Shown here: piece after piece, positions 54,320 through 63,643 of the stretch
Numbering within the stretch: the first letter of the stretch is position 1
Layout of the letters: every line of letters starts with the position of its first letter
Assembly (NCBI GenBank): GCA_913061465.1
Contig: CAJXSU010000003.1
Span: forward strand, 1 to 64,000
Direction: 5' to 3'
DNA: 64,000 nt
Source: an uncultured Flavobacterium sp.
GTDB lineage: Bacteria; Bacteroidota; Bacteroidia; Flavobacteriales; Flavobacteriaceae
Position numbers and translations under genes: made by a program
The notes under the pieces: model-generated
The model's database searches: none
Told to the model about the DNA's origin: nothing
What the model saw: the letters and a program-made list of their open reading frames with translations, nothing else

Positions 54320-55555
54320 TTAAAATTCATACATGGTTAAACCACTCCTTAATTTAGGTTCTATATAACTAGTCTTAGGTGGCATTATCAATTGTGCGTC
54401 AGCTATTTTTTTCATTTCATCAATCGTAATTGGTAACATTCCAAAACCAATATCAAACTGACCATTATCAACCAAAGTTTTGATAGATAACATATCTAAT
54501 TTATTATTTCGATATTTTATTCTATCATTATTATTTAAGTTATCAATTCCTAAGATAGGCTTTAAAATGGTTCTGTAAAGAATTTCTGCATCAAGTTTAG
54601 ATAGTGCATCTTTATAAGCATAGACACTTTTTCTAAGATATAATGAATAAAACTTACCATCTAGATACATGCTAAAATGATGTTTTTGAGAGGGTTTATA
54701 AAAACGTTCTCCTTTTTCTTCTATTCTGTAGCTTTTATCCAATTCAATTAAAAATTCATCAATAGTTAATCCATTTAAATCTTTTATAAATCTATTAAAT
54801 TCTGAAATTTTTAAATTTGATTCAGGAATGATATAACTCATGAAATAGTTATAGTTTTCTGTTCCGTTATGATGATTATTTTCTTTCTGTAAAGCTTTTT
54901 TTAATAGAGACGAAGACGCGCTTCTATGGTGTCCATCAGCTATGTATAGCGCCTCTTTTTTTTCAAAAAAAGAAGTAATTTTTTCTATATTAATTTCATC
55001 ATCAATCAACCATAAACGATGTAGCTTTTTATCTGTTGTTGAAAATTCATATTCTGGTCTTTTTTCTTTTAAAGTTTGTAGCAATTTGTTGAAATTTTCA
55101 TCATCTTCATAGGTTAGTAAGACTGGTTCTGCATTAAAACCAGTCGCTTTTAAATAGGTTTCAAATAATTGTTCCCTTTTTTTTATAGTTCCTTCATGCT
55201 TTTTTATGGTACCGTTGTCGTAGTCATCAACTGCTGTTGCTGCAATAATCCCACAAAATGAATTGTGAGTATCTGAACTTTCATAGATGTAAAACGAATC
55301 TGAACTATCTTTAATGAAAATTTTATTTTCCTTAAATTCTTCATATCTATTATGAATCATTTGGAAGCGTTGCTCACCAGTAAATTCTTGATGATATTTA
55401 TACCCAGGATTAATGATGTGTAAAAAAGTAAAAGGGTTAAATTCTAGCTTAGCATCTAACTCTTTATCTGTATATGCATCATAAGATTTTGAAGATACTA
55501 AAGCAACTTTGTCTCTGTTTGGTCTTACGGCTTTAAATGGTTTTACAATGGCCAT
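54320..55555 (-). CDS. DUF1015 family protein
   Basis: The start (MAIVKPFKAVRPNRDKVALVSSKSYD) and the later YIADGHHRSASS box are the marks of DUF1015 (PF06245), a widely conserved family of unknown function, 411 residues here. The GHHRS segment suggests a metal or phosphate site but is unproven. In many Bacteroidota it lies next to serA/serC, as it does here, so a link with serine metabolism is plausible. It is 2 bases ahead of the YggS-like gene and 67 behind the SerA-like gene. Confidence 0.92.
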   Translation of the reverse strand: MAIVKPFKAVRPNRDKVALVSSKSYDAYTDKELDAKLEFNPFTFLHIINPGYKYHQEFTGEQRFQMIHNRYEEFKENKIFIKDSSDSFYIYESSDTHNSFCGIIAATAVDDYDNGTIKKHEGTIKKREQLFETYLKATGFNAEPVLLTYEDDENFNKLLQTLKEKRPEYEFSTTDKKLHRLWLIDDEINIEKITSFFEKKEALYIADGHHRSASSSLLKKALQKENNHHNGTENYNYFMSYIIPESNLKISEFNRFIKDLNGLTIDEFLIELDKSYRIEEKGERFYKPSQKHHFSMYLDGKFYSLYLRKSVYAYKDALSKLDAEILYRTILKPILGIDNLNNNDRIKYRNNKLDMLSIKTLVDNGQFDIGFGMLPITIDEMKKIADAQLIMPPKTSYIEPKLRSGLTMYEF

Positions 55556-55622
55556 TATTACTAGTTATTTGTTCATGGTAATACTTGAATTTTTTATTAA
55601 ATTCAATGATTGAAGTACTCGT

Positions 55623-56576
55623 TTATTCTTTTAATAATGCTATGATTTGTGTTGCTAATTCAGTTCCTATTCTGTCTTGGGCTTCAATTGTTGCGGCACC
55701 TATATGAGGAGTTAATGACAATTCAGGATTCATTAATAATTGTATTTCTGGGTTTGGCTCTTTTTCAAAAACATCTAACCCAGCAAATTTTACTTTATTT
55801 TTTTTTATTGCTTTTATCAATGCTACTTCATCAATTACACCTCCTCTTGCGGCATTGATAATACAAATACCTGTTTTCATTTTTGAAATTTCTTTTGTGC
55901 CAATTACATAATTTTCTTGAACAGGTACATGCAAACTAATGAAGTCGCTTTCTTTTAAGAGCGTATCTAAATCTGTAGTTTCAATTGTAATGGTGATTTT
56001 CTGACCGTTAAAAAACTCTATAGATATTGGTGCACTTTCTATAAAACGGTCTGTTGCTAAGACCTCCATACCTATGCCAAGTGCTATTCTTGCTACTTCT
56101 TGACCAATTCTTCCAAACCCTATGATACCGATTTTTTTACCTCTTAGTTCAGAGCCCAAAGCATATGCTTTTTTTAAATCTTTAAATCTAGAATCTCCTT
56201 CTAAAGGCATTTCTCTGTTAGATTGATGAAGAAAACGAACCATTCCAAAAAGGTGAGCAAAGACTAATTCTGCAACAGAATTAGAGGATGCTTTGGGAGT
56301 ATTAATGACATGAATTCCTTGATCTATGGCATAGTCTGCATCTATATTATCCATTCCAACACCACCACGACCAATAAGCTTTATACTTGGGCAAGCATCT
56401 ATTAATTCCTGCCTTATTTGGGTAGCACTTCTTACTAAAATACCATCTATTTGATGTTTATTAATAAAATTTTCTAACTGTACCTGTGCTACTTTGGTAG
56501 TTATTACCTCAAATCCATTATTTTGAAGGGATTCTATACCACTTTGTGAAATTCCGTCGTTTGCTAATATTTTCAT
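55623..56576 (-). CDS. serA: D-3-phosphoglycerate dehydrogenase-like (SerA family)
   Basis: This D-2-hydroxyacid dehydrogenase would make 3-phosphohydroxypyruvate from 3-phosphoglycerate, the first step of serine synthesis. The NAD site is GIIGFGRIGQEVA, the active-site arginine lies in NAARGGVIDE (arginine 243), the glutamate near DVFEKEPNP (about 270) and the histidine in LTPHIGAAT. The 317 residues lack the C-terminal ACT/regulatory domain of classical SerA. It begins one base after the serC stop, which strongly supports the serine role; another 2-hydroxyacid substrate is less likely. Confidence 0.9.
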   Translation of the reverse strand: MKILANDGISQSGIESLQNNGFEVITTKVAQVQLENFINKHQIDGILVRSATQIRQELIDACPSIKLIGRGGVGMDNIDADYAIDQGIHVINTPKASSNSVAELVFAHLFGMVRFLHQSNREMPLEGDSRFKDLKKAYALGSELRGKKIGIIGFGRIGQEVARIALGIGMEVLATDRFIESAPISIEFFNGQKITITIETTDLDTLLKESDFISLHVPVQENYVIGTKEISKMKTGICIINAARGGVIDEVALIKAIKKNKVKFAGLDVFEKEPNPEIQLLMNPELSLTPHIGAATIEAQDRIGTELATQIIALLKE

Positions 56577-56577
56577 C

Positions 56578-57642
56578 TTATGCTTTTCTTTCTAATTCCT
56601 GCATGGTATCAACTAGTGCTTGAACGCTATATAATGGTAATGCATTATACATACTTGCTCTGTATCCACCAACACTTCTATGACCGTTTAATCCATTTAT
56701 TCTAGTTTCTTTCCACATGCTATCAAAAAGTTCTTTTAAAGACTCATCGTGTAGTGAAAATGTAGCATTCATAGTACTTCTGTCTTCTCTAGCTACAATT
56801 CCCTTAAATAGTGGATTTCTGTCGATTTCTTTGTACAATAAATCAGCTTTTCTATTGTTTACTTTTTCAATAAAAGAAATTCCTCCTATATCTTTTAACC
56901 ATTCTAACGTTAACATAGATACATAGATAGGAAATACAGCTGGGGTATTAAACATACTATCTTTACCTATGTGTACTTTATAATCCAACATGGAAGGGAT
57001 TGCTCTTTGAACTTTACCAAGAATGTCTTCTTTTATAATAACTACGGTTGTACCAGCTGGTCCCATGTTTTTTTGAGCTCCAGCATATATTAAATCAAAT
57101 TTTGAAAAATTTAGTTGACGAGAAAAAATATCAGAACTCATGTCACAGACAAGAGGTATGTCTAATGTCGGAAATTCTTTAATTTGAGTTCCAAAAATAG
57201 TATTGTTACTGGTGCAGTGAAAATAATCTGCATCTGAAGGGATGTTGTATTGTGTTGGGATATATGTGAAATTTTTATCTTTTGACGTGGCTACTTCTAC
57301 CAATTCACCAAATAGTTTTGCTTCTTTGATGGCTTTATCTGACCAAGTACCGGTATTTAGATAAGCAGCCTTCTTATTTAATAGGTTGTAGGCAGTCATT
57401 AAAAATTGAGTACTAGCACCTCCGTGAAGGAATAAAACTTGATATCCTTTGTTTTCAAGTCCTAATAATTCTAAGGTTAGTAGTTTAGCATTCTCTATAA
57501 CATCTACAAAAGGTTTGCTTCTGTGAGATATTTCAAGTAAAGAAAGATCATCATTATTAAAATCAATGACTGCTCTTGAGGCTTGCTGCAATACTTCTTC
57601 AGGTAAGATGCATGGTCCAGCACTAAAATTGTGTTTTTTCAT
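56578..57642 (-). CDS. serC: Phosphoserine aminotransferase SerC
   Basis: SerC transfers the amino group of glutamate to 3-phosphohydroxypyruvate, giving phosphoserine. It begins NFSAGPCILPEEV, with FLHGGASTQF, the PLP lysine K191 in YAGAQKNMGPAG and a C-terminal GHRSVGGYRASMYNALPL motif, in 354 residues, all family marks. The next gene, serA-like, starts one base after its stop. It is the first gene of the long leftward run down to miaA, but no clear promoter box was found ahead of it. Confidence 0.97.
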   Translation of the reverse strand: MKKHNFSAGPCILPEEVLQQASRAVIDFNNDDLSLLEISHRSKPFVDVIENAKLLTLELLGLENKGYQVLFLHGGASTQFLMTAYNLLNKKAAYLNTGTWSDKAIKEAKLFGELVEVATSKDKNFTYIPTQYNIPSDADYFHCTSNNTIFGTQIKEFPTLDIPLVCDMSSDIFSRQLNFSKFDLIYAGAQKNMGPAGTTVVIIKEDILGKVQRAIPSMLDYKVHIGKDSMFNTPAVFPIYVSMLTLEWLKDIGGISFIEKVNNRKADLLYKEIDRNPLFKGIVAREDRSTMNATFSLHDESLKELFDSMWKETRINGLNGHRSVGGYRASMYNALPLYSVQALVDTMQELERKA

Positions 57643-57703
57643 TATAACTATATTTTCAAATGGTAAATTTCTAATATTTTAATCAATTTTTTGTCTTTAT
57701 AAA

Positions 57704-58765
57704 TTAAATTTTAGATAAAAATTCAATGGTATTGACTCCGTCTGCATAGTCCCATAATTTTGGATGTTGTGTTTGACCAAATTTAACTTCATTTTCAATG
57801 AAGTTATTGGCTACAATGCACTGAATATTTTCTGACTCACTTATAATTTTTAATTTTAAATCAGTTAAATTATCATAGTATTCGTAAAAAACAGTGGCTA
57901 TAGGAGATGCAAAGTTTGTGTCTTCTTTAATCATTAAAAATCCATTTTCTAAAATAGAAAATTCACTCATTAAGAATACTGCCTTATTATAATCATAATT
58001 GTTGGCATATTTTGCATTATTTATGATAGGGTGGTAGGTATACATGCCTTTAAAAAAATCATCAAAATTATACCCTTTTGGAACAAATAATTTTGATACA
58101 CTTCTACAGCCTAGACCAAAATATCTAAAAATATCTTCACTAAGATTTTCTATATCCTCTTTGGTTTCTTTTCCAGTTATAACGGCAACAGAATTTCTAT
58201 TCTTACGTATTATATTTGGTTTGCTCTTAAAGTAATACTCAAAATAGCGAGTTGTATTAGTGCTTCCAGTGGCTATTACAGCATCGAAATTTTTTAATCT
58301 TTCTTCAGTAAAAGAAATTTTTCCCTTTAAGTTTTCATCTACATACTCTAAGTATTTTGCCAAATACGGAATAAGTTGTTTATCATTTGAAGATTGTTTT
58401 ACTAAAACTGAATGCCCACATATTAATACAGATAAAAAATCATGAAATCCAACCAAAGGGATATTTCCTGCCATAATTATGGCTACAGTTTTTGAAGGTT
58501 TTTCAACGATATTCTCATTAGATATCCATTGGGTTATATTCTTATGAGTTAAAGCATTAGCCCAATTTTCAATTGAAAATAATATTGCATCTTTAGTGAA
58601 CCAACTGTTTTGTTCCTCTGCTAATTTAATTTGATGAATAAATCCATCAAAGAATAAATCATTGAATAAAACTGAGGTTTTTTTTGCAATTTTGATTGAA
58701 TTAAATTGATTTAAAAAATCACCTAATGCTGCAAAAGCATTAATTCTATTTTGAATACTACTCAT
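57704..58765 (-). CDS. LuxC-like acyl-CoA reductase
   Basis: The 353 residues match the LuxC acyl-CoA reductase family (PF05893): [48 protein letters not shown] and the probable catalytic cysteine in [13 protein letters not shown]. The family reduces activated fatty acids to aldehydes in luciferase systems, but flavobacterial copies are widespread without lux genes, so their role is unclear. The gene is divergent from the ferredoxin gene, and the two promoter boxes face each other. A ferredoxin-fed reaction is possible but only inferred. Confidence 0.85.
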   Translation of the reverse strand: MSSIQNRINAFAALGDFLNQFNSIKIAKKTSVLFNDLFFDGFIHQIKLAEEQNSWFTKDAILFSIENWANALTHKNITQWISNENIVEKPSKTVAIIMAGNIPLVGFHDFLSVLICGHSVLVKQSSNDKQLIPYLAKYLEYVDENLKGKISFTEERLKNFDAVIATGSTNTTRYFEYYFKSKPNIIRKNRNSVAVITGKETKEDIENLSEDIFRYFGLGCRSVSKLFVPKGYNFDDFFKGMYTYHPIINNAKYANNYDYNKAVFLMSEFSILENGFLMIKEDTNFASPIATVFYEYYDNLTDLKLKIISESENIQCIVANNFIENEVKFGQTQHPKLWDYADGVNTIEFLSKI

Positions 58766-58793
58766 TATTTTTGGTTGCTACCTTTTTAGAGGT

Positions 58794-58801
58794 TATTTTT
58801 G
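58794..58801 (+). promoter_or_regulatory. -7 box of the ferredoxin promoter
   Basis: TATTTTTG with TTG 20 bases upstream (58771-58773), near the ideal spacing. The start codon is 34 bases downstream. Confidence 0.6.
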
Positions 58802-58806
58802 CACAG

Positions 58807-58814
58807 CAAAGTTA
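58807..58814 (-). promoter_or_regulatory. -7 box of the LuxC-like gene
   Basis: TAACTTTG on the minus strand, facing the ferredoxin -7 box across 5 bases. The TTG partner is 25 bases away, a little far. Confidence 0.5.
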
Positions 58815-58835
58815 CACAAACTAAAGATAATAATA

Positions 58836-59186
58836 ATGGCAATCATCATTACAGACGAATGTATAAATTGCGGGGCTTGCGAACCCGAATGTCCTAACAC
58901 AGCTATTTATGAGGGTGCAGATGATTGGAAGTTTTCAGACGGAACAGACCTAACAGGAGATGTAATTCTTCCTAATGGGAATGCAGTCAAATCTGATGAA
59001 GAACAGGAGCCGATTTCTGATGAAATATATTATATAGTAGCAGACAAATGTACTGAATGTGTAGGTTTTCATGAAGAGCCACAATGTGCTGCAGTATGCC
59101 CTGTAGATTGTTGTGTGCCAGATGAAGACAATGTTGAAACAGAGGAAGAGTTGCTGGGCAAACAAAAATTTATGCATCAAGATTAA
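58836..59186 (+). CDS. 2[4Fe-4S] dicluster ferredoxin
   Basis: Two cluster motifs are present: [12 protein letters not shown] in the N-terminal part, and the longer-spaced [18 protein letters not shown] in the second half. The extra spacing between the second and third cysteines is the Allochromatium-type (YfhL-like) ferredoxin pattern. An acidic middle (EEQEPISDE) and tail complete 116 residues. It is a low-potential electron carrier in the cytosol. It has its own promoter and terminator and lies opposite the LuxC-like gene, as in many Flavobacteriaceae. Confidence 0.94.
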   Translation: MAIIITDECINCGACEPECPNTAIYEGADDWKFSDGTDLTGDVILPNGNAVKSDEEQEPISDEIYYIVADKCTECVGFHEEPQCAAVCPVDCCVPDEDNVETEEELLGKQKFMHQD

Positions 59187-59207
59187 ACCAAAAAAATAGT
59201 TCATATC

Positions 59208-59232
59208 AAATCCCGATTTTCGGGATTTTTTT
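59208..59232 (+). terminator. Terminator of the ferredoxin gene
   Basis: AAATCCCG-ATTTT-CGGGATTT followed by T-run (T7 from 59226). Confidence 0.9.
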
Positions 59233-59244
59233 GTGATAAAAAAG

Positions 59245-59252
59245 TATATTTG
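59245..59252 (+). promoter_or_regulatory. -7 box of the ychF promoter
   Basis: TATATTTG followed by CAACC, 20 bases before the ychF ATG. Confidence 0.5.
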
Positions 59253-59272
59253 CAACCGAAATTATAAGATTT

Positions 59273-60364
59273 ATGAAAGCTGGAATTGTAGGATTACCAA
59301 ACGTTGGAAAATCAACTTTATTTAATTGTTTGTCCAATGCGAAAGCACAAAGTGCTAATTTCCCATTTTGTACTATAGAACCAAATATTGGCGTAGTTAA
59401 TGTGCCAGATACTCGTTTGGAAAAATTAGAGGAATTAGTTAATCCAGAAAAAGTGATTCCTGCTACTGTAGAAATTGTAGATATTGCAGGTTTGGTTAAA
59501 GGTGCAAGTAAAGGAGAGGGGTTAGGAAATCAGTTTTTAGCCAATATTCGTGAAACAGATGCTCTATTACATGTACTTAGATGTTTTGATAATGATAACA
59601 TTATACATGTAGATACTTCAATTGATCCTGTTAGAGATAAAGAAACAATCGATATTGAACTACAATTAAAAGATTTAGAAACGGTTCAGAAACGCTTAGA
59701 ACGTGTTAAAAGAACTGCAAAAACAGGAAATAAAGAAGCTCAGGCAGAATTAGTTGTTTTGTTAAAAATTGAAGAAACTTTATTACAAGGAATTTCTGTA
59801 AGAGCCATTGACTTTTCCGAAAAAGAGCAGGAATTTATAACTCCATTACAGTTTATCACGTCTAAACCTGTTTTATATGTTTGTAATGTTGATGAAAGTT
59901 CTGCAGTGACTGGGAATGCATATGTAGACCGAGTAAAAGAGGCGGTAAAAAACGAAGATGCTGAAGTTATTGTTTTAGCGGTTGGAACAGAAGCAGATAT
60001 TACAGAATTAGAAGACTACGATGAACGTCAGTTATTCCTAGAAGATATAGGACTAGAAGAAGCAGGTGTTTCTCGTTTAATTCGCTCTGCTTATAAATTA
60101 TTAAACCTTCAAACCTATTTCACTGCTGGTGTAAAGGAGGTAAGAGCTTGGACAATTCAAATTGGAGCTACCGGGCCACAAGCAGCTGGAGTTATCCATA
60201 CTGATTTTGAAAAAGGTTTTATCCGAGCTGAAACCATCAGTTATCAAGATTATGTAACTTTTGGAACAGAAGCAAAGGTAAAAGAAGCCGGAAAAATGAG
60301 AGTAGAAGGAAAAGAATATGTTGTGCAAGACGGAGATGTGATGCACTTTAGATTTAATGTTTAG
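59273..60364 (+). CDS. ychF: Redox-responsive ATPase YchF (OLA1/Obg family)
   Basis: YchF is a TRAFAC-class ATPase that binds the ribosome. The G1 motif GLPNVGKST (7-15), DIAGLVKGASKGEGLGN (G3 region) and the C-terminal TGS domain (last ~85 residues; TYFTAGVKEVRAWTI) are typical. The G4 motif reads CNVDES where GTPases have NKxD, the change that gives ATP preference in this family. The 363 residues are complete. A bidirectional terminator follows. Confidence 0.98.
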   Translation: MKAGIVGLPNVGKSTLFNCLSNAKAQSANFPFCTIEPNIGVVNVPDTRLEKLEELVNPEKVIPATVEIVDIAGLVKGASKGEGLGNQFLANIRETDALLHVLRCFDNDNIIHVDTSIDPVRDKETIDIELQLKDLETVQKRLERVKRTAKTGNKEAQAELVVLLKIEETLLQGISVRAIDFSEKEQEFITPLQFITSKPVLYVCNVDESSAVTGNAYVDRVKEAVKNEDAEVIVLAVGTEADITELEDYDERQLFLEDIGLEEAGVSRLIRSAYKLLNLQTYFTAGVKEVRAWTIQIGATGPQAAGVIHTDFEKGFIRAETISYQDYVTFGTEAKVKEAGKMRVEGKEYVVQDGDVMHFRFNV

Positions 60365-60405
60365 TCAACACTAATCATTAAGTTTACTTAATAAAAGTAA
60401 AACCA

Positions 60406-60436
60406 AAAAACCTACAGCTATTCACTGTAGGTTTTT
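60406..60436. terminator. Bidirectional terminator between ychF and the PPIase gene
   Basis: AAAAACCTACAG with CTGTAGGTTTTT around a 7-base loop forms a 12-bp stem with A and T flanks on both sides. Confidence 0.9.
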
Positions 60437-60464
60437 AAGTTTTTAGAATTTTTATACTTTTCGA

Positions 60465-61394
60465 TTAATTAACACCCATTAATTCAACATCAAAAATTAG
60501 TGTAGCATTTGGTGGAATAACTCCGCCAGCTCCACTTTCTCCATAAGCTAAGTTGGAAGGAATTACAAAACGTGCTTTATCTCCTACTTTTAACAAAAGT
60601 ATTCCTTCATCCCATCCGGCAATAACCTGACCAACACCAACAGAAAATTCAATTGGCTGCTTACGTTTGTATGAAGAGTCAAATACAGTACCGTCTAATA
60701 ATTGTCCTTTATAATGTACAGAAACATTAGCTCCTTTTGTAGCTTTATTTCCATCGCCGTTTTGTAAAATTTTATAACGTAAACCGCTCTGAGTTTCTTC
60801 ATAACCTTTTGCCACGGTATCTAGGATCTCTTGTTGTTTTTTTCTTTCTTCTTCCTCTCGTTTTGCTCTCAAACCTTCAAAGGTTCTGAAGGACTCAACT
60901 GCATTATAGGCTTCAGCATCTGTTCCTACTCTGAGGATTTCTATAGACATTTCATCTCCCTGAGAAATAGTATCAACAACATTTTGTCCTTCAACAACAT
61001 TTCCAAAAACTGTATGTTTTCCGTCTAACCATGGGGTTTCAATGTGAGTTATGAAAAATTGAGATCCATTGGTAGCTGGTCCTGAATTGGCCATCGATAA
61101 TTTTCCTGGACCGTCATGTTTAAGATCTGGATGAATTTCGTCATCAAATTTATAACCCGGGTCTCCAGTTCCTGTCCCTAATGGACACCCCCCTTGAATC
61201 ATGAAATCTGGAATTACACGATGAAACTTTAAACCATCGTAATATGGTGTTCCTTGTTTTTTTACACTGTTTTCTAGATTTCCTTCTGCTAGGGCAACAA
61301 AGTTTCCAACAGTACCAGGTGTTTTTTCATATGCTAAACTTACTAAAATATCTCCTTTTGAAGTTTTGAATTTTGCGTAGATTCCGTTATCCAT
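60465..61394 (-). CDS. Dual-family prolyl isomerase: cyclophilin fused to FKBP
   Basis: The N-terminal part (about 5-160) is a cyclophilin: [24 protein letters not shown] and [10 protein letters not shown] charged helix (about 170-200; [11 protein letters not shown]) links to an FKBP domain (about 210-309): [39 protein letters not shown] and [13 protein letters not shown]. Both sites look complete, so two different isomerase folds act in one chain. Such CFBP-type dual immunophilins are known from flavobacteria. There is no signal peptide, so it is cytosolic. It follows prfC by 47 bases on the same strand. Confidence 0.95.
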   Translation of the reverse strand: MDNGIYAKFKTSKGDILVSLAYEKTPGTVGNFVALAEGNLENSVKKQGTPYYDGLKFHRVIPDFMIQGGCPLGTGTGDPGYKFDDEIHPDLKHDGPGKLSMANSGPATNGSQFFITHIETPWLDGKHTVFGNVVEGQNVVDTISQGDEMSIEILRVGTDAEAYNAVESFRTFEGLRAKREEEERKKQQEILDTVAKGYEETQSGLRYKILQNGDGNKATKGANVSVHYKGQLLDGTVFDSSYKRKQPIEFSVGVGQVIAGWDEGILLLKVGDKARFVIPSNLAYGESGAGGVIPPNATLIFDVELMGVN

Positions 61395-61441
61395 TATTTA
61401 ATTTATTTAATTTATTTTAAACTATTCTTTCTCTTAATTTT

Positions 61442-63031
61442 TTATTCGTATTCGCTAGTGAAATGAAGCTTTACGGTAGGGTATTTACTTTGTGTCATTT
61501 GGATGGTAAATGCTGAATCAGCCAAAAAAACCAATTGTCCCTGTTTATCTTTCGCTAAATAGCGTTGTTTTACTCTCTTAAATTCTTTAAACTCATCATT
61601 CTTTTGGTCTTCAGCTTGTACCCAACAAGCTTTATGAACATTGATATTTTCGTAAGAACATTTTGCACCGTATTCATGTTCTAAACGATACTGTATCACT
61701 TCATATTGAAGAGCCCCCACAGTTCCTATAATTTTTCTACTGTTCATATCTAAAGTGAACAGTTGAGCAACACCCTCATCCATCAATTGGTCTAAGCCTT
61801 TAAAAAGTTGTTTAGACTTCATAGGGTCTGCATTATTTACATACCTGAAATGTTCAGGAGAAAAACTAGGGATTCCTTTAAAATTTAATTGTTCTCCTTC
61901 GGTAAGCGTATCCCCAATTTTAAAATTGCCTGTATCATGTAATCCTACAATATCTCCAGGAAATGACTCGTCAACGATTTCTTTTTTTTCTGCAAAGAAT
62001 GTATTTGGACTTGAGAATTTTACTTTTTTGCCATTTCTTACATGTAAATATGGGGCATTTCTTTTAAAGGTACCCGATACAATTTTTATAAAGGCTAGAC
62101 GATCTCTATGTTTTGGATCCATATTTGCATGAATCTTAAAAACAAAACCTGTTAATTTCTCTTCTTTAGAATCAACTAACCTTTCTTCGGCTCTTTTGGG
62201 TTGTGGTCTTGGTGCAATTTCTATAAAAGCATCTAACAATTCTTTGACTCCAAAATTATTTAAAGCAGATCCAAAAAATACAGGTTGTAATTTACCTTCT
62301 AGATATTCTAAATTGTTAAACTTAGGGTAAACCTCATAAATTAGTTCTAATTCCTCACGAAGCGTCTCAGCAGCACTTTCACCCACAACTTCATCTAATT
62401 CAGTATTTTTTATATCATCAAATTCAATACCTGCAGAAATACCTTGTTTATTATCACCAGAAAAAATATTTAATTTCTTTTCATATATGTTATATATACC
62501 TTTAAAATCATAACCCATTCCAATAGGAAAACTCATTGGAGTCACACGAAGGCCAAGCTTTTGTTCTACTTCATCTAATAAGTCAAAGGCATCTTTACCT
62601 TCACGATCTAATTTATTTATAAAAACAAGCATTGGAATATTTCGCATTCTACATACTTCAACTAACTTCTCTGTTTGTTCTTCTACCCCTTTCGCTACAT
62701 CTATGACAACAATAACACTATCTACAGCTGTTAACGTTCTAAAAGTATCTTCAGCAAAATCTTTGTGCCCAGGGGTATCTAAAATATTTATCTTTTTATT
62801 TTTATAAATAAAGGCTAGAACTGAAGTTGCTACTGAAATTCCACGTTGACGTTCAATTTCCATAAAATCTGACGTAGCTCCCTTTTTGATTTTATTATTT
62901 TTTACTGCACCAGCTTCTTGAATCGCTCCACCAAATAATAAAAGTTTTTCGGTTAAGGTAGTTTTTCCAGCATCTGGATGGGATATTATACCAAAAGTTC
63001 TTCTGCGGTCTATTTCCTTTAAAAAGCTCAT
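61442..63031 (-). CDS. prfC: Peptide chain release factor 3
   Basis: RF3 is a GTPase that recycles RF1/RF2 from the ribosome. The G1 motif SHPDAGKTTL, DTPGHKDFAEDTFRTL (G3) and NKLDREGKD (G4) are clear. EF-G-like beta domains and the C-terminal RF3 domain (YEVIQYRLEHEYGAK) follow, 529 residues. The frame has a TTG at 63037 two codons earlier, but the ATG at 63031 is a better start and lies 17 bases from the TAACTTTG box at 63056-63049. Confidence 0.97.
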   Translation of the reverse strand: MSFLKEIDRRRTFGIISHPDAGKTTLTEKLLLFGGAIQEAGAVKNNKIKKGATSDFMEIERQRGISVATSVLAFIYKNKKINILDTPGHKDFAEDTFRTLTAVDSVIVVIDVAKGVEEQTEKLVEVCRMRNIPMLVFINKLDREGKDAFDLLDEVEQKLGLRVTPMSFPIGMGYDFKGIYNIYEKKLNIFSGDNKQGISAGIEFDDIKNTELDEVVGESAAETLREELELIYEVYPKFNNLEYLEGKLQPVFFGSALNNFGVKELLDAFIEIAPRPQPKRAEERLVDSKEEKLTGFVFKIHANMDPKHRDRLAFIKIVSGTFKRNAPYLHVRNGKKVKFSSPNTFFAEKKEIVDESFPGDIVGLHDTGNFKIGDTLTEGEQLNFKGIPSFSPEHFRYVNNADPMKSKQLFKGLDQLMDEGVAQLFTLDMNSRKIIGTVGALQYEVIQYRLEHEYGAKCSYENINVHKACWVQAEDQKNDEFKEFKRVKQRYLAKDKQGQLVFLADSAFTIQMTQSKYPTVKLHFTSEYE

Positions 63032-63048
63032 CTTCAAAAATTGAGGTG

Positions 63049-63056
63049 CAAAGTTA
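63049..63056 (-). promoter_or_regulatory. -7 box of the prfC promoter
   Basis: TAACTTTG followed by GCA, 17 bases before the ATG at 63031. Confidence 0.55.
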
Positions 63057-63156
63057 CGTTTTATTCTAAAATTAGAGAATACAAGATTTATAAATAGTTT
63101 TCAATGATTTTAATTTAATATGTCATATTTTTATAGCTCATAAGATTTAAATTTAA

Positions 63157-63642
63157 ATGAAAAAAATTATTACTATTTGTTGTTTTACTCTATTAATGGG
63201 TTGTAATTCTAGCACTTCACAAAATTCAAATCGTAATAATCTTGAGTTAAATCAAAAAAAATCAATATATTTAGATTTGGAAAATAATGAAGTAAACTTG
63301 TCTTCATTTAAAGGAAAAAAAATTTTAATAAATTATTGGGCAACTTGGTGTGGACCTTGTATACAGGAAATGCCATCTCTTGTTAGAGCACAAGAACAAT
63401 TAAAGTCAGAGTATGTTTTTTTGTTAGTTTCAGAGGAATCTACTCAGAGAATCACTAGGTTTAAAAGCCGTAAAAAATTTAATTTCAACTACATAAGATC
63501 AAGGGTCTCATTAGCTTCAATAGGAATATATTCTCTACCAATAACTATCATTTACGATGAAGAGGGTAAAGAAATAAAAACCATAGAAGGATCTGTAGTT
63601 TGGGACTCAAATAGAATGATTAAAAAACTTAAAGCCATATAA
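63157..63642 (+). CDS. TlpA/ResA-like thioredoxin-fold lipoprotein
   Basis: A lipobox (LMGC, C16) is followed by a short linker and a TlpA-type thioredoxin domain with WATWCGPCIQEMP, the redox pair being C65 and C68, and the cis-proline in YSLPIT. Such proteins reduce disulfides in the envelope, for example during cytochrome c maturation. The 161-residue length is short but complete. The next gene starts with a TTG one base after this stop, so the pair is probably coupled. Confidence 0.92.
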   Translation: MKKIITICCFTLLMGCNSSTSQNSNRNNLELNQKKSIYLDLENNEVNLSSFKGKKILINYWATWCGPCIQEMPSLVRAQEQLKSEYVFLLVSEESTQRITRFKSRKKFNFNYIRSRVSLASIGIYSLPITIIYDEEGKEIKTIEGSVVWDSNRMIKKLKAI

Positions 63643-63643
63643 T

